From Pseudoalteromonas luteoviolacea (lineage in GTDB: Bacteria; Pseudomonadota; Gammaproteobacteria; Enterobacterales; Alteromonadaceae), in contig NZ_JAKFZS010000022.1 of assembly GCF_021654285.1 (NCBI RefSeq), forward strand, positions 1-64,000: 64,000 nucleotides of DNA. Reading direction: 5' to 3'. The notes below the pieces were generated by a model, which had not been told where the DNA came from, did not search any database, and worked only from the letters and a program-made list of their open reading frames with translations. Below, piece by piece: positions 18,576 through 26,301 of this stretch. A program made the position numbers and the translations under genes. Within the stretch, counting starts at the first letter, position 1. Each line of letters opens with the position of its first letter.

Positions 18576-19442
18576 ATGAGCATTCCAAAGTTAAATCACT
18601 ACCCGTTACCACGCGATGCAGAATTACCTGAAAATCGAGTGGATTGGGACATAGATCCCAATCGCGCAGCTTTATTGATCCATGATGTACAACACTATTT
18701 TGTTGGCTTTTATGGCGATGACAATCCATTGATCGACACCATGATCCAGAATATTCAAGCACTTAAAGCACACTGCTACGAGCATGATATTCCTGTGTAC
18801 TATACCGCTCAGCCAATCAAGCAAGGCAAACATGAACGCGGTTTATTATCTGACATGTGGGGCGCGGGCTTACAAGACCCAGCACAGCAACCTATCGTTG
18901 ATGCCCTAGCACCCACCGACAAAGATGTGGTGCTCACCAAGTGGCGTTACAGTGCATTCCAAAAATGTGATTTTGAACAGCAATTACGTGACAAGCAACG
19001 CGATCAGTTACTCATTGTCGGGATCTACGGCCACATTGGCGTTATGACGACCGCTGTAGATGCCTTTATGCGCGATATTGAGCCATTCTTGGTGGCCGAT
19101 GCCATCGCGGACTTCACTAAAGAAGAGCACATGATGGCGCTGAACTTTGTCGCCAAGCGCTGCGGTAAAGTGGTATCCATGTCAGAAATCTTAGGTACTC
19201 AGACTCAAGATCTGACTTCGCTAGAGGGATTGAAAGCCCATATTTTAACGCTGATTGACTGCGAAGAAGATGAGTTTGACGAACATGAAAGTCTGATCGA
19301 CTATGGCTTAGATTCCGTACAGGTGATGAATCTCATCTCGTTGTGGCAACAGCAAGGTATTGAGACCAACTTTATTGAGCTGGCACAGATCCCAACTCTA
19401 GCCGCTTGGGTTGAACTACTTGAAGAACGCAAGGAAGACTAA
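18576..19442 (+). CDS. entB: Isochorismatase with aryl carrier domain, EntB/DhbB
   Basis: A 288-residue bifunctional protein. Residues about 1-205 are the isochorismatase that cleaves isochorismate to 2,3-dihydro-2,3-dihydroxybenzoate: LLIHDVQHYFVGF with the catalytic Asp, LTKWRYSAF with the Lys, and GIYGHIGVMTTAVDAFM. Residues about 212-285 are the aryl carrier protein, with the phosphopantetheine Ser in YGLDSVQVMNL. DHB is carried there as a thioester for transfer to an amine. The stop codon overlaps the ATG of the VibH-like gene, so the DHB-carrying protein and its likely condensation partner are made together. Confidence 0.96.
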   Translation: MSIPKLNHYPLPRDAELPENRVDWDIDPNRAALLIHDVQHYFVGFYGDDNPLIDTMIQNIQALKAHCYEHDIPVYYTAQPIKQGKHERGLLSDMWGAGLQDPAQQPIVDALAPTDKDVVLTKWRYSAFQKCDFEQQLRDKQRDQLLIVGIYGHIGVMTTAVDAFMRDIEPFLVADAIADFTKEEHMMALNFVAKRCGKVVSMSEILGTQTQDLTSLEGLKAHILTLIDCEEDEFDEHESLIDYGLDSVQVMNLISLWQQQGIETNFIELAQIPTLAAWVELLEERKED

Positions 19443-20764
19443 TGACGTATCCTCTTCCACTTACTGACTCGCAGCATGCCATGTGGTTGCTGCATACCAT
19501 CAGTGGCCGGGGGGAGCTTTTTAATGTTGCCGAGTGCTTAGAGTTTAAAGGGAAGATCTCGGCAAGTTGGCTACAACACGCATTGCAACATGTTTGGCAA
19601 GCAAGCGATATGCTTGCTTGTCGCTTTGTCAGCGATGCCAGTTATACGCCTCAGCTTCACCATGACAACACAATACCCACGATCCTCTGCCAAGATATTG
19701 CACAAGATCCAGAGGATGTGCTCTCTTTTGCTCAGCAGTTTGCCAAGCCGCATCTGGCTGAGCCGTTTGACCTTAGCCAAGAAGCATTGATGAAGTTATT
19801 TTTGCTGCGCGGTCCACAGCAAGATTACTTGCTGATCGTGGCACATCATCTGCTGTTAGATGGCTATGGCTTTGGGTTATTCTCACAGTCACTAAACCGT
19901 TGCTACAATGCACTGAGTAAAGGCAAACCACTGCCAAACCTGCGCTTCACTGGGCAACAAACACTGCTCGAATTACAGCAAAGTGAAGCGTATAAAACGC
20001 AGCAACAGCAGGCGCGAGAGACCCTCAATCAATGGCTGGACAACGCAGACAATGTCTACTCTTATAGCACAGAAAAAACGGATGTCTCTGAGCCGAATCA
20101 TCGTCTGACAAGCACGTTCTCACAATCTGTCTGGCATACCATCCAATCTGCGGCACAGGTGACCAACACAACCAGTAGTGAAATACTGCTTGCAGCCATC
20201 GCGGCGACCTTGGTTGAGCAGCATCAGCAAAATCACGTTACGCTGGGATTAGTGATGATGAACCGCCAAGCTATTAGCGAGCTAAGCAGTCCATGTGTGC
20301 AAAGCAACGTCTTGCCTCTGCCATTGGCGCTTAATGGTGAAGATAATTTAACGACTGTGGCACAGCACATCAACCAGCAAATTAAAGCATTAAAAAAAGT
20401 ACAGAGCTACCGTGTTGAATCGCTCAAGCGAGATCGACAAAAGCAGGGTAAATCTTTAAATATTATTGGCCCCACGATTAATTTATTGCCATTTGCCAGC
20501 GCCCCTAAATATTCTGGCATAGAAACGTGCAGCCACATACTAAGTGCAGGGACCACGGACGATATCATGTTGCAGATCCATTTACTGGGCGATACGCCTG
20601 CAACGGTAGATTTTGACAGTAATGTTGCGCGTTACGACAGCGACGCAGTCAAAAGCATTCAAGCTCGCATATTTAATGCTGCACACCTGTGGGCGACTCA
20701 ACCAAAACTGTCACTTAAATCCCTATGCGAACAACTTAGTCAGTGTAACTTAGAGGTCTCATAG
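19442..20764 (+). CDS. Stand-alone condensation enzyme, VibH-like
   Basis: A 440-residue protein that is only a condensation domain. The start LPLTDSQHAMWLLH is the C1 motif, and VAHHLLLDGYGFGLF has the intact HHxxxDG catalytic motif near residue 140. LGLVMMNRQ and SNVLPLPLAL are the later core motifs. No adenylation or carrier domain is attached. Free condensation enzymes such as VibH join carrier-bound DHB to a soluble or side-chain amine. Its place between entB and entA, with one-base overlaps, points to DHB transfer to an amine of the peptide, most simply the side-chain amine from the Lys unit. Confidence 0.85.
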   Translation: MTYPLPLTDSQHAMWLLHTISGRGELFNVAECLEFKGKISASWLQHALQHVWQASDMLACRFVSDASYTPQLHHDNTIPTILCQDIAQDPEDVLSFAQQFAKPHLAEPFDLSQEALMKLFLLRGPQQDYLLIVAHHLLLDGYGFGLFSQSLNRCYNALSKGKPLPNLRFTGQQTLLELQQSEAYKTQQQQARETLNQWLDNADNVYSYSTEKTDVSEPNHRLTSTFSQSVWHTIQSAAQVTNTTSSEILLAAIAATLVEQHQQNHVTLGLVMMNRQAISELSSPCVQSNVLPLPLALNGEDNLTTVAQHINQQIKALKKVQSYRVESLKRDRQKQGKSLNIIGPTINLLPFASAPKYSGIETCSHILSAGTTDDIMLQIHLLGDTPATVDFDSNVARYDSDAVKSIQARIFNAAHLWATQPKLSLKSLCEQLSQCNLEVS

Positions 20765-21529
20765 ATGGATTTTCAACATGCACTCACTTCAGAGTACAAC
20801 CAGCAGATTGTTTGGGTCACGGGCGTTGGACAAGGTATTGGTTTGGCTGTCGCCAAGCAGTTTGCCGCACTAGGTGCCAAAGTCATTGGCTTTGACCGCC
20901 AATTTAGCGATACCAGCATGCTGTATAAGCAAGTTCACTGTGACCTGTCTAAGCCTGAGCAGCTTACTCAAACTTTGGATGAACTCATCCAACATGGGTT
21001 AGCTCCCTATAACCTTGTGTATGTTGCTGGTGTGCTTGAAATGGGCGGACTTGATGAGCTCAGCCTCACCCAGTGGCAACACTGTCAGAACGTCAATGCA
21101 ACCAGCCTGTTTGTGTTTATTCAGCAATGCACTCAGCATTTTAAACACACGCATCAAGGCAGTATTGTGACCATTGGCTCCAACGCTGCGAATACGCCCA
21201 GACAACACATGGGAGCTTACTGCGCATCAAAAGCAGCCGCCACGCAACTGACGCTTACCGCGGGCATTGAGCTGGCAAACTGCGGCGTACGCTGCAATGT
21301 CATCGCACCTGGCTCAACATTGACTCCCATGCAAACAGGCATGTGGCAAGATGATCAGGGCGCACAACGCGTAATAGAGGGCTTTGCTGAGCAATATAAG
21401 CTCGGTATTCCACTGCAAAAAATCGCGACCCCTGAAGAAATTGCCAATAGCGCGGTGTTCATCGCCTCCAAGTTATCTTCGCACACCACAATGCAAATAC
21501 TCACCATTGATGGTGGCGCCACTTTTTGA
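20765..21529 (+). CDS. entA: 2,3-dihydro-2,3-dihydroxybenzoate dehydrogenase EntA/DhbA
   Basis: A 254-residue short-chain dehydrogenase that oxidises dihydro-DHB to 2,3-DHB with NAD. VTGVGQGIGLAVAKQFA is the nucleotide-binding loop; SNAANTPRQHMGAYCASKAAA contains the Ser and the YxxxK catalytic pair. The tail HTTMQILTIDGGATF is typical of EntA. It follows the VibH-like gene without a gap and closes the DHB operon, with a terminator 12 bases after the stop codon. Confidence 0.95.
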   Translation: MDFQHALTSEYNQQIVWVTGVGQGIGLAVAKQFAALGAKVIGFDRQFSDTSMLYKQVHCDLSKPEQLTQTLDELIQHGLAPYNLVYVAGVLEMGGLDELSLTQWQHCQNVNATSLFVFIQQCTQHFKHTHQGSIVTIGSNAANTPRQHMGAYCASKAAATQLTLTAGIELANCGVRCNVIAPGSTLTPMQTGMWQDDQGAQRVIEGFAEQYKLGIPLQKIATPEEIANSAVFIASKLSSHTTMQILTIDGGATF

Positions 21530-21540
21530 CCACACACACC

Positions 21541-21573
21541 AAAGCCACCTATCCTTAGCGGGTGGCTTTTTTC
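21541..21573 (+). terminator. Terminator of the DHB operon
   Basis: AAAGCCACC, an 11-base loop, then GGTGGCTTT followed by further T. Confidence 0.9.
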
Positions 21574-21653
21574 TCAGCCTTTCTCATCACGTAGCTCTAA
21601 CTTAGGTTCACACTGCACGCTCATTACCATCGCACTCTGTAACCATTACCCAC

Positions 21654-21682
21654 AAAAAAGCCCCACATGAGTGAGGCTTTGT
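21654..21682 (-). terminator. Terminator of the receptor gene
   Basis: On the minus strand, CAAAGCCTCAC-TCAT-GTGGGGCTTTTTTG forms a stem with one mismatched position followed by a T run, about 50 bases beyond the receptor stop codon. Confidence 0.85.
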
Positions 21683-21730
21683 GCTGCGAATATACACTGC
21701 AAAGTGCCCATAGGCACTTCGTATCGCGTA

Positions 21731-23821
21731 TTAGAATGTATAAGTTACTTGCGCAGAGAAGTTGCGAGGGTCGCCCGGGCGAACCGAAATAAAGGCAATT
21801 TTCGCATCGTACTCTTTGTCAAATAGGTTATGAATATTGAATTTTGCACTCAATGATTCATTGAACTCATAATATGCTGAGAAGCCTGCTAAGACGTTTG
21901 AATCAACTGGTACGTAATCGTAAATTGGGCCAAAACCTGTAAAGCCTTCGCGCTCACCGGCATAGTTAACATAGCCACCAACTCTTAGCGAATCAAATTC
22001 ATAAAAGGTGCTGAAGCTTGCCATTTTCTCTGGTACAACACGCGAAACACGACCTTCATTTTCATTTGGATTGCTCACATCCGTATCAGAGAACGACAGT
22101 GACGCAAACCATTGATCAGTGAAGTAACCAGATACTTCAACTTCGTAACCTTCTGACTTGATGCCGCTTTGACCAACGTAGTAAACGTTTTGATTTGCAT
22201 CTTTACCCGCTACAACCGGGAAGTTTTCTTGAGTAATGTCGAAATAGGCAACATCTACACTTAGGGTGTTTTCACTGTTAGCAAATCTAAAGCCAACTTC
22301 TTGGTTTTCACCTCTGACTGGATCTAATAACTTACCTGCTTTGTCGTAATGTAAAGGTTGGTCAAAAATGTCTGTATAACTCGCATAAACAGTTACTTGC
22401 TCATTTACCTTGTACACACCACCATAGTAAAGGCTGGTATCAGAAAACTCTTTATCGGTGATAGTACCTACGATATTACTATATGATGTAACCTCTTTAC
22501 GATTCGCACCCAGCAATACGTTAACATTATCTAATACCTGTAAATTCAACGCCGCACGTGCGCTTTGCGAACCGATATCAGAAGTACGTAGTATTGGGTT
22601 ATCATAGTTGTAATCCGGCTTTGCAGGCTTGGGCTCTGGCGACTCATTTCTGTGCTCAGCCGCTAAATTACCAGCAACTCGTGAAAGCGGATTATATTGA
22701 TAGTTCAACTCTTCAAAGTTTGTATCCGCGACAGTTACATTCAATGTGTGCGTTTGACCAAATAAATCAAACTGGCCATTGATGCCAAGCTCTGCACGGT
22801 CAGATTCATAATCAGCATCTTTGACATCAGTAAATACGGCATAGTCACCGTTTGGTGCTGGATGCCAATCTAAAGCAGTATAAACTTTATTTTCTTCAGT
22901 TGTTGATTGATATAGCTTAGCCACGACAGACCAGTCACTATTGATCTGATAGCGCAGCTCACCCATCAAACTATCTTGCGTCGAGTCTTGAGTACCCCAA
23001 TCAGGATAAATGTTGGCTTCAATACCAATCTCAATCGGGTCACCATTAGCAAATTGTAGTGGCAAACCATCGGACTTAGCAGTCTGGCCGTCATCTTGAT
23101 AACTCGCAAAAACAGACACCTGTAATGCATCTGTGATATCAGCACTTAGCGTTGTATAAAATGTCTTACGGTCGGCATTGTAGCGTTCAACAAAAGAATC
23201 CATATCTTCTAATGCAACAACCGCACGCGCACGCACTGAACCGCTATCAGTCAATGTGGTATTGAAATCTGCTTCGGCGCGCATCTTGTTCCACGAGCCA
23301 TACTCTGCCGTAACATATCCACCGGTGCCATTGTATGCACGCTTTTGCACTAAGTTCACAGTACCTGAGGGCTGACCAATTTCTTGTAGCATACCTGTTG
23401 AGCCACGGATAACTTCCACCGTCTCAAAGACACTCGTGTCTAACATCGTTGCTTGGTTAGCACGTGCTGCGGTACCCATACCATCGATTAAGAAACGGTT
23501 CATTTCAAAACCACGTGCGAAGACAAAACGCTCACGGCTGTCTAGTGACGTTTCAGAGTACACACCAGCGCTGTGAGTGAGGGCATCACCGATTGAGTTA
23601 ATATCATGGAAGTCCATGAACTCACGGTCAATCACAGAGATTGACTGCGGCGTATCGCCGATTGCAAGTGGCAGTCCAGTTGCCCCTACATCGCGGTGGT
23701 GTTTGCCAACCACCTCAATTCGTTCCATATCTAATTTAGCATCGTCTGCTAATACTACTGAAGAACTACTTGCTAGTAGCCCAATACACACCGCTTTTGC
23801 AATCATAGAATATTGCTTCAT
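21731..23821 (-). CDS. TonB-dependent ferric siderophore receptor
   Basis: A 696-residue outer-membrane receptor. A signal peptide (about 1-25, ending VLADD) is followed by a TonB-box-like MERIEVVG and a plug domain (DTPQSISVIDREFMDF, FARGFEMNRFLIDGMG, VEVIRGSTGMLQEIGQPSGTVNLVQKR). The 22-strand barrel ends in the terminal Phe of FSAQVTYTF. It fits the FhuE/FpvA-like siderophore receptor group but lacks the N-terminal signalling domain of FpvA, so it does not itself drive a transmembrane sigma cascade. It has its own TAAAT-N16-CGT promoter. Its position makes it the likely uptake receptor for the siderophore built here. Confidence 0.95.
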   Translation of the reverse strand: MKQYSMIAKAVCIGLLASSSSVVLADDAKLDMERIEVVGKHHRDVGATGLPLAIGDTPQSISVIDREFMDFHDINSIGDALTHSAGVYSETSLDSRERFVFARGFEMNRFLIDGMGTAARANQATMLDTSVFETVEVIRGSTGMLQEIGQPSGTVNLVQKRAYNGTGGYVTAEYGSWNKMRAEADFNTTLTDSGSVRARAVVALEDMDSFVERYNADRKTFYTTLSADITDALQVSVFASYQDDGQTAKSDGLPLQFANGDPIEIGIEANIYPDWGTQDSTQDSLMGELRYQINSDWSVVAKLYQSTTEENKVYTALDWHPAPNGDYAVFTDVKDADYESDRAELGINGQFDLFGQTHTLNVTVADTNFEELNYQYNPLSRVAGNLAAEHRNESPEPKPAKPDYNYDNPILRTSDIGSQSARAALNLQVLDNVNVLLGANRKEVTSYSNIVGTITDKEFSDTSLYYGGVYKVNEQVTVYASYTDIFDQPLHYDKAGKLLDPVRGENQEVGFRFANSENTLSVDVAYFDITQENFPVVAGKDANQNVYYVGQSGIKSEGYEVEVSGYFTDQWFASLSFSDTDVSNPNENEGRVSRVVPEKMASFSTFYEFDSLRVGGYVNYAGEREGFTGFGPIYDYVPVDSNVLAGFSAYYEFNESLSAKFNIHNLFDKEYDAKIAFISVRPGDPRNFSAQVTYTF

Positions 23822-23879
23822 ACGCCGTTTGACTCCCTTATCCTAGTCGAGATAAAAATGCTGATTTACTCATGGGCAG

Positions 23880-23903
23880 ACGAAGCCATACAAAAAAAAT
23901 TTA
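23880..23903 (-). promoter_or_regulatory. PvdS-type iron-starvation promoter of the receptor gene
   Basis: On the minus strand: exact TAAAT, 16 bases, CGT, then C. The CGT lies 59 bases before the receptor ATG. GGCTTCGTCTG around the -10 resembles the sites before the exporter and PepSY genes. Confidence 0.78.
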
Positions 23904-24023
23904 GCGAGTTTGTGTCATTTATTCTGACAAAAATAAGGTTTAAACAATAAGTGCATAAATATCAACTATTTACAGTTAAAAAATATTTATGATTATATTT
24001 ATATTGCTGATATTTATCAGAAT

Positions 24024-24296
24024 TTAGTGAATTAAGTTTATGCCAAATAACAAAATAAACAGCCCAACCATAGGCGTTAAGTACTTGGCCGCAAGCAAAC
24101 AGATAGCCCTGTAATTTGCTTGCATCGAAAAATGAAAAGCGACACCTGCAATCACAATAATGCTCAGCAATTCCGTGACGGTGATCACGGTATGAAAATC
24201 CCAGCCAAACAAATCTAAACTTAGCCAAATACTGCCTCGTACCAGCAGCCAACCAACACATAACCCCAATAGAACCGCAACGTTTAATACCCGCAT
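24024..24296 (-). CDS. Small inner-membrane protein (DUF3649-like)
   Basis: A 90-residue protein, almost all membrane helix (three segments: LLGLCVGWLLV; VITVTELLSIIVIAGVAF; YLTPMVGLFILLFGINLI). Its ATG overlaps the stop codon of the preceding 102-residue gene (TGATG), so they are coupled. Small proteins of this kind follow PepSY proteins near TonB receptors in many proteobacteria; the DUF3649 label is from memory. Probably a partner of the PepSY protein in handling ferric siderophore at the inner membrane. Confidence 0.72.
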   Translation of the reverse strand: MRVLNVAVLLGLCVGWLLVRGSIWLSLDLFGWDFHTVITVTELLSIIVIAGVAFHFSMQANYRAICLLAAKYLTPMVGLFILLFGINLIH

Positions 24297-24604
24297 CACA
24301 GTACTCCACCTACAGCCGCTAAGATAAGTAATATCAGTATTGGCGTTGTTCCACGATGATAGCCCATCATCACTACCATTGGTAAACCAATGCCCAGCGC
24401 AAACAACACCAAAAATAATGCCGCGATAAATCCGAGTTGAAAGTAATAAAAAACACTCAGTACCAATACGCTGACTGCCAACATGTGCGATGGTGTCATA
24501 GACTCAGAAACCTTTACTACTCTGGCAAGTTTGCGATAAGGCCAATACTTAGAGCAGGCAAATAACACAAACCCAATTAACAAAAAACTAAGCAAGGCGA
24601 TCAT
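24296..24604 (-). CDS. Small inner-membrane protein (DUF3325-like)
   Basis: A 102-residue protein with three or four hydrophobic segments: an N-terminal anchor with a Cys in FACSKYWPYRK, then SHMLAVSVLVLSVFYYFQL, AALFLVLFALGIGLPMVVMM and a C-terminal helix. It overlaps the 3' end of the PepSY gene by 17 bases and the next gene by one base, so the three genes are one transcript. It resembles the DUF3325 proteins found beside PepSY proteins; this assignment is from memory and not certain. Confidence 0.72.
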   Translation of the reverse strand: MIALLSFLLIGFVLFACSKYWPYRKLARVVKVSESMTPSHMLAVSVLVLSVFYYFQLGFIAALFLVLFALGIGLPMVVMMGYHRGTTPILILLILAAVGGVL

Positions 24605-26120
24605 TAGCAGGCTCCAAGTCTATTGTGCGTTTTTTCACTTTGTCTGTGACTCGCACCACAATCGTTGCTAAGCCAAAGCTCAAACCAGATAAGGCAATAA
24701 AGGCAATATTTGCGGTGAGTAAATCTTTACTAACAAAGCTATAAATCTCATGCCCTAACAGCAGGCGTATCACATCGATACAAGGCAGAATTAAAAACAA
24801 CACACCCGCTATCTGCAGTACCATATGGGCAGACTCTTTTGCCAGCTTAAAGTAACACGTCAATAAACCACAGCCGAGCAAGCTGACAATCACAATCAAC
24901 TGATTTGTCAGCGCAGTTAATGGCTCGCCTTGGCTAAATAATCGAGTGCAAACCAACAGCAATGCAATTGCAAATAATGCGCCGCAGGTGCCCGCTTCTA
25001 AGCATGCGCGCTGCAAGCGAAATAAGACTTGTCCAGCACGCTTAGGCTCTCTAATCGCCAACCAATACAAATTTCCAATTAACATGGCGGCAATCGCCAT
25101 CAAAGACAGGATGAAATACAACAAGTGGGAAGACTTACCGAGTAAATGCCCTTCATGTAGCTGGATCATGATGTTATAAACATCATTCACAGGCGTTCGC
25201 TGTGGCTCATACAGCAAGTTACCGTGCACATCATAAAAGGCGGTGACAAACTCAAAACTGCGATCAGACTCGCCACTCACGCGCAAACGTATCCAAGGCC
25301 CTGGGTAGATATCAAATCGCGCAATCCGCATATCTGGATATGCCTGTTGATAATCAGTGATCACTTGATTAAGGCGCGCTGCGCTAAGCTTAGCGTCCAT
25401 GTCATAGTTGTCCGGTTTACGAGGAAAGCCCAATTCATCCCAATAACTTTCGCCGCTTTTCTCGGCATATTTATGGTATATCGGCGCATTTATCTCATAG
25501 CCAACATTAAAATAAGCGCTGCTCCAGCCATACATCAACATAAACAACAACACACCCAAGCCCAACAACACATGACTGTCTTTAAACACATCACGAGATT
25601 TGCCCTTAGCGCGATATTGATGGAATTTTTTCACCAAATCTCGCCAGCGGATCCAAATGCCGCTGATAGTGACCATAATCAAGAAAATACAGGCTAACGC
25701 TATGATATCTGTGCCGATATGCGTCATAAAATTGATATGCCAAAAATACAAAAAGTCTGCCGCAGCTTGCTGTTGTGCGCTGTCTTGACCAAACAGTTGT
25801 TGCGTTTGGTTGTTATAAAGCAGACGGTCATCATGACCAACGTAAATTTGAAACAAGTGAAGGTGCTGAGGGTCGGTTGTTAAAGTAATGCGCTGCTGTG
25901 CAAAATCAGGGATTTGTGTCATCAGATCAGTGACTGCGCTTTGCCATGACATATCACGCTCAACATGTTGATCTTGATGCCATGCAAACTGCCAGTTTAG
26001 CAATTGCCCTCGGAAAAAAAGTAAACTACCACAGATAAAAACAATAGTGAGAATACAGGCGCTGATTGCCCCTAAAACGGAATGCTGTTTGGTTAGCCGG
26101 GTTAGCGTTTTTTTATCCAT
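24588..26120 (-). CDS. PepSY-associated membrane protein, FpvG-like
   Basis: A 510-residue inner-membrane protein. The N-terminal helix (about residues 15-38) is followed by a periplasmic PepSY region (TLTTDPQHLHLFQIYVGHDDR). Helices near FLYFWHINFMTHIGTDIIALACIFLIMVTISGIWIRW and HVLLGLGVLLFMLMYGW carry conserved His. A second PepSY region contains YPGPWIRLRVSGESD and LHEGHLLG, and several C-terminal helices follow. This is the layout of PepSY-TM proteins such as PiuB and FpvG; FpvG takes part in reductive release of iron from ferripyoverdine. AGGAGGG precedes the ATG, and a TAAAT-N16-CGT promoter lies upstream. The two small membrane proteins are co-transcribed. Confidence 0.88.
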   Translation of the reverse strand: MDKKTLTRLTKQHSVLGAISACILTIVFICGSLLFFRGQLLNWQFAWHQDQHVERDMSWQSAVTDLMTQIPDFAQQRITLTTDPQHLHLFQIYVGHDDRLLYNNQTQQLFGQDSAQQQAAADFLYFWHINFMTHIGTDIIALACIFLIMVTISGIWIRWRDLVKKFHQYRAKGKSRDVFKDSHVLLGLGVLLFMLMYGWSSAYFNVGYEINAPIYHKYAEKSGESYWDELGFPRKPDNYDMDAKLSAARLNQVITDYQQAYPDMRIARFDIYPGPWIRLRVSGESDRSFEFVTAFYDVHGNLLYEPQRTPVNDVYNIMIQLHEGHLLGKSSHLLYFILSLMAIAAMLIGNLYWLAIREPKRAGQVLFRLQRACLEAGTCGALFAIALLLVCTRLFSQGEPLTALTNQLIVIVSLLGCGLLTCYFKLAKESAHMVLQIAGVLFLILPCIDVIRLLLGHEIYSFVSKDLLTANIAFIALSGLSFGLATIVVRVTDKVKKRTIDLEPANDRLA

Positions 26121-26195
26121 AAACTCCCTCCTGTTTATTTCAGGCTGTCCATTTAAAGTCAGTTTTTGACAGCCAAAACCACACCATTTGGCAGG

Positions 26196-26219
26196 ACGAG
26201 AAGCAGTGCTAAAAATTTA
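26196..26219 (-). promoter_or_regulatory. PvdS-type iron-starvation promoter of the PepSY operon
   Basis: On the minus strand: exact TAAAT, 16 bases, CGT, then C. The CGT lies 76 bases before the PepSY start. The segment CAGGACGAGAAGC (plus-strand reading) is identical to that before the exporter gene. Confidence 0.78.
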
Positions 26220-26245
26220 GAAAAATAAGACAAAAAACATGAAAA

Positions 26246-26270
26246 GGGGCGTTTGTTACCCAAACGCTCC
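26246..26270 (-). terminator. Terminator of the NRPS gene block
   Basis: On the minus strand, GGAGCGTTTG-GGTAA-CAAACGCCCC is followed by TTTT, about 30-55 bases after the stop of the last NRPS gene. Confidence 0.8.
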
Positions 26271-26301
26271 TATCAATCAGCCTGTTTGTAGGTGGCTAGC
26301 G

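Noticed and set aside
23962..24309. 115-residue alternative minus-strand frame over the 90-residue membrane protein
   Set aside because: It is in another frame of the same DNA, with mixed Cys/Trp/Arg composition. The 90-residue frame has clear membrane helices and a coupled start.
25224..25697. 157-residue plus-strand frame inside the PepSY gene
   Set aside because: It is antisense to a well-supported membrane protein and has no recognisable domain or start signal.
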